Below are positions 42,140 to 54,900 of a stretch of DNA of 64,000 bases, in pieces (the stretch's first letter is position 1; every line of letters begins with the position of its first letter). The stretch covers positions 434,001 through 498,000 of the forward strand of contig JAPFFF010000043.1 in NCBI GenBank assembly GCA_039105265.1, given 5' to 3'. Made by a program: the position numbers and the translations under genes. The DNA is from Tritrichomonas musculus. Its lineage: Eukaryota > Parabasalia > Tritrichomonadida > Tritrichomonadidae. The notes beneath the pieces were generated by a model. It searched no databases, was not told the origin of the DNA, and was given only the letters and a program-made list of their open reading frames with translations.

Positions 42140-44243
42140 ATGATTATAGCTGGAGGAGATAATACTTTCAATAGATTTGGATCGTGTATCTATGATAATA
42201 TTAGAAATCTTAGCATTTTTCCTCTATGATAATAGTAGTTAATCCTAATTCACTTTTATCGTATTCAATTTGTAACGAATGCTCAGTGTATGTTACTCGT
42301 AATGGATCATTGCTAGCAATTGGTTGCAATTATGATGGAAATATAAGCAATCTTCTACCAAGTACGGTCAACAATTTAACAAATTTTTCGATCAAAGATA
42401 GCAATGGCCGCAATCTATCTCCAATTTCAGCTGCCTGTTTTTATGGCGGCACAGTTTACCTTGTATCAAATAATTATACACCTCAATTATATATATCAGC
42501 AAATACAATAAACAACGGAAAATTAACGCTACTTAATATAGGCAATTTTCATCCAGTTTATCTTTATTCCGGACATTTTGCGGCAGCAGCTATTGGAATT
42601 AATGGCGATATCTTAAACATATATTATTCAAGTCTTATTGCTTCACCAAATGAACCACTTTCAACATCAAAACTTCCAGATGGAGAAAAAGCTGTTAGTA
42701 TTGTATGTGACACTAGTTACTTCTATGCTTTGAGTTCAAATGGCCGACTTTTCTGCGGATTTCCTAGTGATAACATCCATCCTATTGAATTTAAAGAAAT
42801 CGAAGAACTTATAGATGAAAAAGTCACATGTTTGCAGTTACTGAGGAAGGCCGTGTCTTTGTTTAAGGAACTAATTCTGATGGTCAGCTTGGTCTAGGAA
42901 AAGAAATAAAATACACAAATAACTTTACAGAAGTTTCATCTCTTAATAAATACAAAATTATTATTGCATCTGCTGGATGTAACCATTCTCTTTTTCTTAC
43001 AAATGATGGTAAAGTACTTGCATGCGGATCGAATAATAATAACCAACTTTTAATTCATAATTCATCTATTATTCAAAGTTATTATCCATTAGAAACAACA
43101 ATAACAAGTGGTGCTAAATTTTGCATTGCCGATGATTATTTCAGTGTTGTTTTTATAAATGCTGATATACCTTCTAATTCACCAAACAAAACAAATGGAA
43201 AAATTGTATCAAAGAAATCAAATAATTTCTTAAAAGACAAAAAAATATCTCAATTAAAAAATGAAAACAGTCAACTTATAAAAGAGAAAGAAGAAATTCA
43301 AAAAGAAAATCAATCTCTTAAAGAAAAAATAAAATTATTAGAATCCAAATCTAATAATGAATGTTCGTTAAGCCAAATCGAAGAAAAATCGATTACAATA
43401 CTCAGTATAAATATCATCGATTCTTTAAAGGACAAAATTCTTATTGGTAAAGGAGGTCAATCACATGTTTTCCGTGTCATTCGTGAACAATATTTAGCAC
43501 TGAAAGAACTTGAAATTACTGAATCAAATAATGAAAATGTTGAACGTTTACGTCGTCTTATTCAAGAATTTGATTTGATTAATCAACTTCATCATCGTAA
43601 CATAATAAAAACTTATGGATTTTGTTTCGGTGATAAAACTCATCCGCCATCAATTCTTCTTGAATTTTGTCCTCGTAGTCTTGATAAAGTTGTAAATCAA
43701 TTAAATAATAAAGAACGAATTACAACAATTATTGAAGTTTGTATTGCTATGAAAGAAATTCACAGCCATAATATGATTCATAGAGATTTAAAACCTGGAA
43801 ACATCCTTTATGGTGATGATGAGCATGTAAGAATAAGTGATTTTGGAATTGCTCGTTTAAATGATGATGAAAATGGTTTGGTCGATTCTAAAACAATCGG
43901 TGTTGGAACTTTAAAATTCATGGCTCCTGAAATTTTAAATGAAGATCCTCATTATAATGAAAAAGTTGATGTGTACTCTTTCGGTGTCGTTGTTTTCTTT
44001 ATATTAACAAATGGTCAGCTTCCAAAAATTAGTTTTGCTGATACTGTTCTTGGTAAAATGGCAGAAATTCCAACAAATATAAATACCATATCTAAAGATC
44101 TTATTCTTCGTTGTTGGTCAATAAAGCCAAATGATCGTCCTTCTTTTGATGAAATAATTGAATACATCAAGAAAAATAATTTCAATATTATTGATGGAAT
44201 TGAAAATGAAGTTCCTAAAATAAAAGAATTCGTTTCATTATAA
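42140..44243 (+). pseudogene. RCC1-kinase fusion gene with lesions in the RCC1 part
   Basis: The frame opens MIIAGGDNTFNRFG (42140), is lost at 42218, and resumes in 42226-42840 with RCC1-like repeats (SVYVTRNGSLLAIGCNYDGN). A further shift near 42835 leads to FAVTEEGRVFV, a TAA (42864-42866) where the repeat would have Trp or similar, then GTNSDGQLGLGKE. From 42867 to 44243 the frame is fully open: the last RCC1 repeats, a coiled coil (about 43240-43370) and a complete kinase domain with IGKGGQSHVF, LALKELE, HRDLKPGNIL, SDFGIARL, FMAPEIL and CWSIKPNDRPSF. The RCC1-coil-kinase order is a known trichomonad architecture. The kinase half retains all catalytic residues, so an internally initiated kinase is possible, but there is no early ATG in that frame. 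Confidence 0.65.
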
Positions 44244-44384
44244 TAAACATCGTTTTTTATTAATTGGAGTTGCAGCCGTTTAAGAAATAAATCAGCAACG
44301 ATCATTTTGCATTCAATTTTGAATTTAATAAAATGCGATTTCTGAACCAAAATTTTTTAAAAAATTTTCAATATTGATAATCGA

Positions 44385-44495
44385 TCTATTATTTTTATTC
44401 ATTATTGATATCAGAGATAAATTTTTTGATTTGATATTGATATCAGAAAAATGGATCAATTATCATTATCTAATATCGAGAATTAACAAGCCTAA
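44385..44495. repeat. Relic of the TAGGC-type TIR element
   Basis: Ends ATATCGAGAATTAACAAGCCTA, resembling the right end of the element at 62233-63399 (CTCAAAATAACAAGCCTA), with the same scattered GATATC/TATCGA content inside. No matching left end was found. Confidence 0.4.
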
Positions 44496-44592
44496 CGATA
44501 AAATAAATTTATTCTATGATAAAGAAAACATCTATTAAATAAAATTATCAAAAAAGAAATTTTATATATAAGATAATGTTATATTTTGCAAT

Positions 44593-45174
44593 CTAATTAT
44601 CTAAATCAGAAATTTGTGATACATCAGAATTTTCATCAATAAAATTTGTTACATTTGATTTTGGTTTGCTTCTTGGCCTAAAAAAGAAGTCAATAATACC
44701 TTGGTGAAGAATGTTTTTCTTGACTTTTTTGGGATTTATCGATGTCATTCCATATTTTTTCATTGTTTTATATCGAGCAATGTGGCAGTTATGAGAAAAA
44801 GTATCGAATTTCTTGCCTGCCATAAAACCAGCCATTGTTGCAGCTAATCTTATCAACGTAACTGTTTGTTCTGGAACTTGTGATTCATAAGAATCGTGAA
44901 TATAGCGTAAGCCATCGAAATCAAAATCTTCACCTGCGACGTAAAAATTAACTTTCTTGACATAAACGATATTATCTGACATAAATTCAATTAAAAATGG
45001 TCCACGGGCTGTAACACATAAAATTGCAGAATGAGACAAAACATCACCATATATATTCAGCATTGATGGAATATCAAGTGGTCTTCGGACTGGATAGCAT
45101 TCAAGAATGAGGCTTTCTAATTCATTTTCCGAGAGAGATGTGCAAACTTTTGCTGGATAGGCATTGTTTGACAT
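44593..45174 (-). CDS. Hypothetical protein, possible permuted papain-fold (NlpC/P60- or LRAT-like)
   Basis: 193 residues, intact. A middle strand pair SHSAILCVTARGPFLIEFMS with a His at its start and a later FDTFSHNCHIARYKTMKKYG with Cys give the His-then-Cys order and NCxxxA-type context of circularly permuted NlpC/P60 proteins (LRAT, PPPDE and relatives). The hydrophobic AATMAGFMAGKK precedes the Cys motif. The C-terminal 45 residues are basic then acidic and likely disordered. If right, it could be a thiol hydrolase or acyltransferase, but this rests on motif impression alone and the family is not established. Confidence 0.4.
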   Translation of the reverse strand: MSNNAYPAKVCTSLSENELESLILECYPVRRPLDIPSMLNIYGDVLSHSAILCVTARGPFLIEFMSDNIVYVKKVNFYVAGEDFDFDGLRYIHDSYESQVPEQTVTLIRLAATMAGFMAGKKFDTFSHNCHIARYKTMKKYGMTSINPKKVKKNILHQGIIDFFFRPRSKPKSNVTNFIDENSDVSQISDLDN

Positions 45175-45943
45175 TCTGCAAAAAAAAGTAAAGGAAAATT
45201 TTATTTGAGAGATATTAAAATTTTGTTCTGAATATATGATCGTATAATTTAAAATTGTAAAAAGATTTTGAAAGAATATTTGTTTCTATTTCAGAAAAAA
45301 TAAATTGATTCACTTAAATCTCTCAATTTTATATTTACAAATCTTAATGATGATATCTAAATAGCAAATATTATTCTTTATAAACAAATAAATTATATTG
45401 ATTTTTTAATAAATATAATTTATTTGTATATGCTTATTTTTCTCAAAAAAGAGAATAAGTTTTTACAAATTATTTTATTCATTCTATATATTTTTTAAAA
45501 AATATGATTTTTCTTCAAATTATTAATATTTCTTTTTAAAATTTAATAAATACTTAATTTTTTTAGAGATATTTTAATTTTTTATTAGATTATTCAAATT
45601 CAATACCGTATTGATTTATTAAAAAAGAAATGATCTTGTTAAAAATTAAATAAAAAATAGTATATAATATATATATATATTTAATTATTATTAAATCAAA
45701 TATAAATTATAAAATAATTAACATTAATTTGATAAAGCATAAAATAATTGATAATTAAATATATTTGTAATTGAATTAACTTATCTTTTCATTCATTGAA
45801 CTTTTAATAAAGCAAATAAAAATTCTATTTATAGAAAATTGATAATATTTGTTTCAAAGAAGTATTCAAATTAGTTTTCACAAAACATATATAAACACAA
45901 AAAGTTTTATAGAAAAGTTAAAAATTTAGCTCCTTTAGTTTTT

Positions 45944-45948
45944 TCACT
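45944..45948 (+). promoter_or_regulatory. Candidate initiator (TCACT)
   Basis: TCACT fits the trichomonad initiator consensus TCA(+1)Y(T/A) and lies about 20 nt upstream of the ATG at 45967. Short and common, so weak support. Confidence 0.3.
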
Positions 45949-45966
45949 GGGTAATCAGCAAATTAG

Positions 45967-48900
45967 ATGAGCAAATTAAACAATGATTATTTGTTCATTA
46001 AATCTAATCTTTTCTTCGCCTTAGAAAAGATTAGTATCAATTTACCAAATGATTGCTATTTTTTAGCAATATTATCAATTGATGATAGCGAAATAACTCT
46101 TCAACCCACAAATTTAATTAAAAGAAACTGTTTTCAAATCAATTATAAATATAAAAAAACAATAAATGCAGTTTTTACCAATAACCAAACACAAGCAAAG
46201 GTACGTCGAATTGTTGTAGGCATTAATGTTTATGATAAATCCAAAAAATTGATCTCGGCAAGTGAAGCAAGTATAAATCCTGGCCTATTTTTAAATTCAG
46301 AGATGGATAAATTAATACCAATTAAATTAGATTTTCAAATAAAAGGTATTAGTTCAATTATTTATGCAGCAGTTAGTTTGTCTCCGATATATACTTTTAT
46401 TCCATCTGCTTTCCAACTTTTTTCATCGAATGCTGTTCAAGTTTCAATTGCCCCAAGAAAGCCGCGAAGAGGAAGTGATTCCTTTTTAAACAAATTAATT
46501 GAAGAAAACTTCAACAATTCAAAATCAATAAATTCAAATACCAAAAATATAGTTAATAATAATAGTGTATTGGATCAAAAAGAAAAATACCAAATAAATA
46601 GGCAAGCAAAAAAAGAAATAAATGAAACAAATTACATCCCTCCTGCATCCAAGCCTAAGGGTGCCGAGATCAATTCAACTCATGACATGAATAGACAAAA
46701 AACTGCTCATCATAATCCAGCAAGGCCAACAAATACAACCCCAAACGAAAGATATCCAAACAGATCTCATGTAAACCAATCAGAAGCCCAAAATAACAAT
46801 TATTATAGCGAAATAAAAAAATCCATTGAAAAAGTTGACCGGCCAATTCATATTGATTCAATTCCTCCTTCATTAGCCGATAAAGTTTTACCTATTCAAA
46901 AAGTGAACCATGGACAAGAAGTAAATCCAGCAAAACAAGGACTGCCTGACAAATCGAAGAAAGGCTCTCGCGGTACCAATTTAACGGACGAAATTGAAGA
47001 AATTGAATCGATAATTAGCCGCAACTCTCAACTCATTAATTCACTGATTGGGACTATGCCTTCTTCACTTTTCCCAGGAGTCTTTCCTGATATGCAAAAC
47101 GAAACAGAACACAAAGAAAAAATACCCAAAAAAGAGCCACCAAAAGCAGGGCCAAATATGAATTCAAAAAGTTCGATGAATGAACGAAACAAGGCAAATG
47201 TCTCAAATCAAATAGAGCCTAAAAAGAAAATTGTTCAAGATAACATCTCTGATGTTGTAAACAGGCAAGAAATATCGAATAGAGCCGCAAATCCAAAAAT
47301 GCCGGAAAAGAAAGGCAGCGAAATGGCAATGAAAAGTTCTACAAATTCAAATAAATTGCAGAACAATGACTCCAACAATATGGTCATTGCTCCAAAGCCA
47401 AAAAGAGAAGCCCCTGTTTCGAAAGATAAAGAGAAGAAGACTGACTTGTCAGATGAAATTGGCCAAATATCATCTGTAATTGACAAAAATGCAAAGATAA
47501 TAAATTCATTGGTTGAGAATCTTCCACCTGAGCTACTGTTGGACCTCCCTTTCAACCAATCACCAAAGAGTTTTATGACAGAAAACAAAAACAGCACTTC
47601 TAATAATAAAAGTCATTTGGTTAAAGAAACAAAAACCAATGATGAAATGAGTCTTTCTCCTAAAGAAATGACAATTTCTCCTCAAAACAATAATTGCATG
47701 TCAATTTTGCCAAAAAAGCTTCCTGAAATGAATCAGCAGCAAGCACAGTTGATTGTTTCACAGAAGAATCTAAGTTCATCATCAAATGCCAAGCTAAATA
47801 GTAGTTTCCCAATTGTCGAGTCATTTGAACAAAAGCCGAAATTAAGAGTTACAAATGTCCAAAAAGCACAGCCAAAACAAGAAGTAGAAAAAAGCAAGAG
47901 TATTCAAACGGCTTCTCCGTCTCCGCCTTCATTTCAATACATCCAAATGAAGAAAATGAAAGAAAGAAAAAGACCACTGGGACAAGTGTATGTTCCACCT
48001 GCAACTTTTGATTTGTCAGGGATCCAATACGTTGCTGATATTCGACCATTTACGATATCAAAAATATTCTTGGTTGCAGACATTTATCTTCCTTATCAAA
48101 TCTCTGGCACTTTGCATGTCATCGACATTGTTCCTCATAAGTATTCGGGTGTCAATGAAGTGGCCAATATCATGCCTGACGCAAGCAAAAACATGATTAT
48201 TCAGAGAGACGTTTTATTGGAAGAACAAAGTTTCCCTGCAGTTAGAGAAAGAGGAATTAGCTTGGATGTTATGCAAGAACTTGAAAATAAGACAAACGAA
48301 CTAAATGAAACACAAAACGAACTGGAGAAAGCAAATAGTTTGCTTGATGCAATTGCCAGAGGTTTGAACATTGATATTTCAAAAGAAGAAGATTATAGTC
48401 AGATTCTTGATCAAGCTAGAAAAGATAGAGAACTTCGTGAATACCTTCAGGCTGCCTTCGGAGAAGATGTCAATATCGAACTTATTAAAAAGAGGCAAGA
48501 TGCTTATGACCAGATGTGTAAGCAATTATCAGAGACGCAGCAAGAACTCAAAAACAAAATAAATGAACTCTCAGAAACGCAACATAAACTTGACAAAAAG
48601 ACAAATGAGCTTTCTAAGACAAAAAATGATCTTAATGATAAAGCAAAAGAACTCTCTGAAACTAAGCAAGAGCTCAATGACAAAGTTAATGAGCTTTCTG
48701 AGACTAAAGAAGAACTTAATGATAAAATTAATGAACTTTCTGAGACTAAGCAAGAGCTCAATGACAAAACAAATGAGCTTTCTGAGACTAAAGAAGAACT
48801 TAATGATAAAACAAATGAACTGGAGAAGATGCGTCAGATACTTGAAGCAATTGCCAAACTATTCAATATTGATCTTTCAGATGAAGATAAGCTCAATCAA

Positions 48901-51900
48901 ATTCTTGAGCTAGCCAAAAAGCATAAAGAACTGGCAGAGGCAATTATGCGAGCACTTCCAGAAAACTCAAGTGATGGCGAAAGTATCATTAGAAAAATCA
49001 ACGAACTCAAAAATCGCTCAGATGAACTTGATAGCAAAGAAAGAGAACTCTCAGAAATCAAGCAAGAGCTCGATAATATGTCGAACGAACTCAATGAAGC
49101 CAATCAAAAGCTCAGCAACATGTCAAATGAGTTGTCAGAAACAAAGCAAGAGCTTGACAGCAAATCGAATGAATTGGCAGACACTAACAAAAGACTTAAC
49201 AGTAGTGAAAATGAATTGTCAGAAATCAAGAAAGAACTTGACAGCAAGAATGATGAATTATCAGAAGCAAATCAAAAGCTCAGCAGCATGGAAAATGAGT
49301 TGTCAGAAGCAAAACAAGAGCTTGACAGAAAGTCAAGCGAGATTTCAGAAATGCAAAAAGAACTTTCAGAAACCAAGCAAGAACTCGACAGCAAGAATGA
49401 TGAATTGTCAGAAGCAAATCAAAAGCTCAGCAGCATGGAAAATGAATTATCAGAAACAAAGCAAGAGCTTGACAACAAATCAAATGAATTGGCAGACACT
49501 CAACAAAAACTTAGTAATAATGAAAAAGAGTTATCATCTGCAAAGGAAGAACTTGATAACAAAGAAAAAGAAATTACAGAAATCAAAGAAGTGCTTGACA
49601 ATAAGGACAGTGGATTATCTAAGATCATGCAAGAACTTGACAACAAGACAAGTGAACTTTCAGATATTCAGAAAGAGCTTTCTGAAACGAAGCAGAAACT
49701 CGATAGCAAAACGAATGAATTATCAGATACCAAGCAAGAACTTTCCGAAACACAACAAGAACTTAACAATAAAGAAAATGAATTATCAGAAATGAAGCAA
49801 AGACTTGACAGTAGTGAAAATGAGTTATCGGAAACGAAACAAGAGCTTAACAATAAAGAAAATGAGTTATCAGAAACGAAGCAAGAACTTTCCGAAACGC
49901 AACAAGAACTTAGCAATAAGGAAAATGAATTATCGGAAACAAAGCAAGAACTTTCCGAAACGCAACAAGAACTTAGCAATAAAGAAAATGAATTATCAGA
50001 AACAAAGCAAGAGCTTAATAATAAGGAAAATGAATTATCAGAAACAAAGCAAGAACTTTCCGAAACGCAACAAGAGCTTAGCAATAAAGAAAATGAGTTA
50101 TCAGAAACAAAGCAAGAACTTTCCGAAACGCAACAAGAGCTTAGCAATAAAGAAAATGAGTTATCAGAAACAAAGCAAGAGCTTGAAAACATGGCCAACA
50201 AACTTTCTGAAATGCAAAATGATTTGGATAACACATCTAATGAGTTGGCAGACACTAAGCAAAGACTTAACAACAATGAAAAAGAATTGTCATCAGCAAA
50301 GGAAGAACTTGATAACAAAGAAAAAGAAATTACAGAAATCAAAGAAATGCTTGGTAATAAAGATAATGAATTATCAGAAACTAAACAACAACTTGAAAAC
50401 AAGAATGATGAACTGTCAGAAGCCAATCAAAAACTCAGTAGCATGGAAAATGAGTTGTCAGAAACAAAACAAGAGCTCGACAATAAGACAAACAAGCTTT
50501 CAGAAGTGGAAAAAGAACTGGGCAGTAAAACAAACGAGCTTTCTGAGACAAAACAAAAGCTCGACAATAAGACAAGTGAGCTTTCAGAAACACAACAGGA
50601 ACTCAATAATAAGAAGAAAGAGCTTTCAGAGACTCAAAATGAGCTCATGAACAAGAATCAAGAACTTGATTATGTCAAGAAAGAACTTTCAGAATCGAAT
50701 CTTGCGAATGGCAACCAATCGAGTGAACTTTCAGAAACGAAAATGGAACTTTTCAAAGCTAAACAAGAACTTGACAACAAATCAAAGAAACTTCAAGAAA
50801 CAGCAGACGAACTGAATAACAAAACTAAAGATCTTGATAACAAAACGAATGAATTAGAAGAAACACTAGAAAAACTTAACAACAAGACAAACGAATTATC
50901 AGAAACACAGAAGCAACTATCTGAAACAAAGGAAGAGCTTGACAACAGAGATACTGAATTAGCTAAAACTAAGCAAGAATTGAGCAATAGAGATAATGAA
51001 TTAGCTGAAACTAAGCAAGAATTGAGCAATAGAGATAATGAATTAGCTGAAACTAAGCAAGAATTGAGCAATAGAGATAATGAATTAGCTGAAACTAAGC
51101 AAGAATTGAGCAATAGAGATAATGAATTAGCTGAAACTAAGCAAGAATTGAGCAATAAAGAAAATGAATTAGCTGAAACTAAGCAAGAATTGAGCAATAG
51201 AGATAATGAATTAGCTGAAACTAAGCAAGAATTGAGCAATAGAGATAATGAATTAGCTGAAACTAAGCAAGAATTGAGCAATAGAGATAATGAATTAGCT
51301 GAAACTAAGCAAGAATTGAGCAATAAAGATAGTGAATTAACTGAAACCAAGAAATTGCTTGACAGCAAAACAAATGAGCTTTCAGAAACTCAGCAGGAAC
51401 TTTCAGAGACAAAGCGAGATCTTTCAGACTCTCAGCAAAAGCTTAACGATTCAATTAATGAATTGGAACAAACTAAGCAAAAACTTGATGATATGGCTGA
51501 TGAATTGGCAGAAACCAAGCAAGAGCTTTCAGAAAACAAAGAAGAACTTGGTAAAAAGACAAATGAATTGTCAGAAACACAGAAGCAGCTTGATGATAAG
51601 ACAAATGAGTTGGAAGATACGCAAAAGCAGCTTGATGATAGGACAAATGAATTATCTGAAACACAGAAGCAGCTTGATGACAAGACTAATGAGTTGGAAG
51701 AGACACAGAAGCAGCTTGATGACAAGACTAATGAATTATCTGAAACTCAAAAGCAACTTAATGATACAACTAATGAATTGGAAGAGACCAAACAAGAGCT
51801 TGACGAAAAGACCAACGAACTTTCAGAAACTCAGCAAGAACTTTCGGATATCAGGCAGGAGCATGGTAACAGGTCAGATGAACTTTCTGAAGCGAGACGC

Positions 51901-54900
51901 CAACTTTCAGAAGCTAAGAAAGAAATTAACAGCAAATCAAAGAAACTTTTAGAAACAGAGGAAGAACTTAACAATAAAACAAATGAGCTCGAAGAAGCCA
52001 AGCAAGATCTTGAGAATAAGGACAACGATCTTTCTGACATGCAAAAGAAACTCGATAGCAAATCAAGCGAGCTTTCTGAAGCGCAGCAAGAACTCTCAAA
52101 GACCAAGCAAGAGCTTGATGATAAAACAAATAAGCTTTCAGAAACTCAGGAAGAACTTGGCAAGAAAGAAAGCGAACTTTCTGAAATGCAAAATGAACTG
52201 AATAACAATGCAAACGAACTTTCAGAAACCAAGCAAGAACTCAGCAAAAGAACAAATGAACTTTCTGATACACAGAAACAGCTTTCAGATACTAAGCAAG
52301 AACTTGATGAGAGAACAAATGAACTCTCAAAGACCAAACAAGAACTCGAAGATAAAACAAATAAACTTTCAGAAACACAAGAAGAACTTGAAAATAAGAC
52401 AAATGAACTCTCAGAAACGCAGGAAGAGCTTGAAAATAAGACAAGCGAACTTTCACAAACTAAACAAGAGCTTGAGAATAAGACGAAAGATCTTTCTGAC
52501 GCACAAAAAGAACTCAATGACAAATCGAATGAACTCTCAGAAACACAACAAGAACTCTCGAAGACCAAACAAGAACTCGATGATAAAACAAATGAACTCT
52601 CAGAAACGCAGGAAGAGCTTGATAATAAGACCAAGAATCTTTCTGACACACAAAAAGAACTCAATAACAAATCGGATGAACTCTCGAAGACCAAACAAGA
52701 ACTCGATGATAAATCAAACGAGCTTTCTGAGACAAAACAAAAGCTCGACAATAAGACAAGTGAGCTTTCAGAAACACAACAGGAACTCAATAATAAGAAG
52801 AAAGAGCTTTCAGAGACTCAAAATGAGCTCATGAACAAGAATCAAGAACTTGATTATGTCAAGAAAGAACTTTCAGAATCGAATCTTGCGAATGGCAACC
52901 AATCGAATGAACTTTCAGAAACGAAAATGGAACTTTTCAAAGCTAAACAAGAACTTGACAACAAATCAAAGAAACTTCAAGAAACAGCAGACGAACTGAA
53001 TAACAAAACTAAAGATCTTGATAACAAAACGAATGAATTAGAAGAAACACTAGAAAAACTTAACAACAAGACAAACGAATTATCAGAAACACAGAAGAAA
53101 CTTTCAGATACTGAGCAAGAACTCGAAAACACGGCAAATGAATTAGCAGATACCAAGCAAGAACTTTCTGACACTAAACAACAACTTAATGACAAGGATA
53201 CTGAATTATCAAAGACAAAGGAAGAACTTGAAAGCAAATCCAATGAACTGTCAAAGACACAGAAAGATCTTTCAGATACAAAACAAGAACTCGATGACAG
53301 GAATAATGAATTAGCCGAGACGAAGGAAGAACTTGAAAGCAAATCCGATGAACTGTCAAAGACACAGAAAGATCTTTCAGATACTAAACAAGAACTTGAT
53401 GACAGGAATAATGAATTAGCCGAGACGAAGGAAGAACTTGAAAGCAAATCCAATGAACTGTCAAAGGCACAGAAAGATCTTTCAGATACTAAACAAGAAC
53501 TCGATGACAGGAATAATGAATTAGCCGAGACGAAGGAAGAACTTGAAAGCAAATCCGATGAACTGTCAAAGACACAGAAAGATCTTTCAGATACTAAACA
53601 AGAACTCGATGACAGGAATAATGAATTATCAAAGACAAAGGAAGAACTTGAAAGCAAATCCGATGAACTGTCAAAGGCACAGAAAGATCTTTCAGATACT
53701 AAACAAGAACTCGATGACAGGAATAATGAATTAGCCGAGACGAAGGAAGAACTTGAAAGCAAATCCAATGAACTGTCAAAGGCACAGAAAGATCTTTCAG
53801 ATACTAAACAAGAACTCGATGACAAAGACAATGAATTATCAAAGACGAAGGAAGAACTTGAAAGCAAATCCGATGAACTGTCAAAGGCACAGAAAGATCT
53901 TTCAGATACTAAACAAGAACTTGATGACAAAGACAATGAATTATCAAAGACAAAGGAAGAACTTGAAAACAAATCCAATGAACTGTCAAAGACACAGAAA
54001 GATCTTTCAGATACTAAACAAGAACTTGATGACAGGAATAATGAATTAGCCGAGACGAAGGAAGAACTTGAAAGCAAATCCAATGAACTGTCAAAGACAC
54101 AGAAAGATCTTTCAGATACAAAACAAGAACTCGATGACAGGAATAATGAATTAGCCGAGACGAAGGAAGAACTTGAAAATAAAACGAGTGAACTGTCAAA
54201 GACACAGAAAGATCTTTCAGATACTAAACAAGAACTTGATGACAGGAATAATGAATTATCAAAGACAAAGGAAGAACTTGAAAACAAATCCGATGAACTG
54301 TCAAAGGCACAGAAAGATCTTTCAGATACAAAACAAGAACTCGATGACAGGAATAATGAATTAGAAGAAACACAGAAAGAGCTCACAGAAACGAAGGAAG
54401 AACTTGACAGCAAAACCATTTTATTGTCAAGGACGCAGAAAGAACTTTCTGATACAAAACAAGATCTTGAAAGCAAAGCCAGTGAACTGTCAAAAACAAA
54501 AGAAGAACTTTCTGAGACGAAGCAAGAACTTTCAGAGACCAAGCAAGAGCTTGATGATGCGAATACTGAATTGTCAGAGACAAAGCATGAGCTTGACAAA
54601 TCAATTTCCTCTTGCATTGAAGCTGAGCAACGAGAGAACGAAGAAATTGAGAGAGAGAAAGATCTAGAGCAATCACGTTCTCTCAGACTTTTGTTAGAAG
54701 AAAAGCAGAAAGAGCTTGAAGAAATTGAGAATGAAAAAGATGCAGAGCTTAATGACACGTTGATGAACGAAGAAGAGCAAGTGAACGAGAAAATTGAGAA
54801 AGAAAATGAATTAGAAAGGAATCAATCATCCGAGTTCTTGCTCGAAGAAACGCAAGAAGAGAATGAAGAAATGGAACAAGAAAATGAATTGGAAAGGAAT

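Noticed and set aside
52977-54758. Long Ser-rich open frame (593 codons) on the minus strand
   Set aside because: It is the antisense shadow of the heptad repeats of the giant gene. Its Ser/Val/Phe pattern simply mirrors the repeated Glu/Lys codons, as do the similar frames at 49668-50426, 50793-51368 and 52146-52790.
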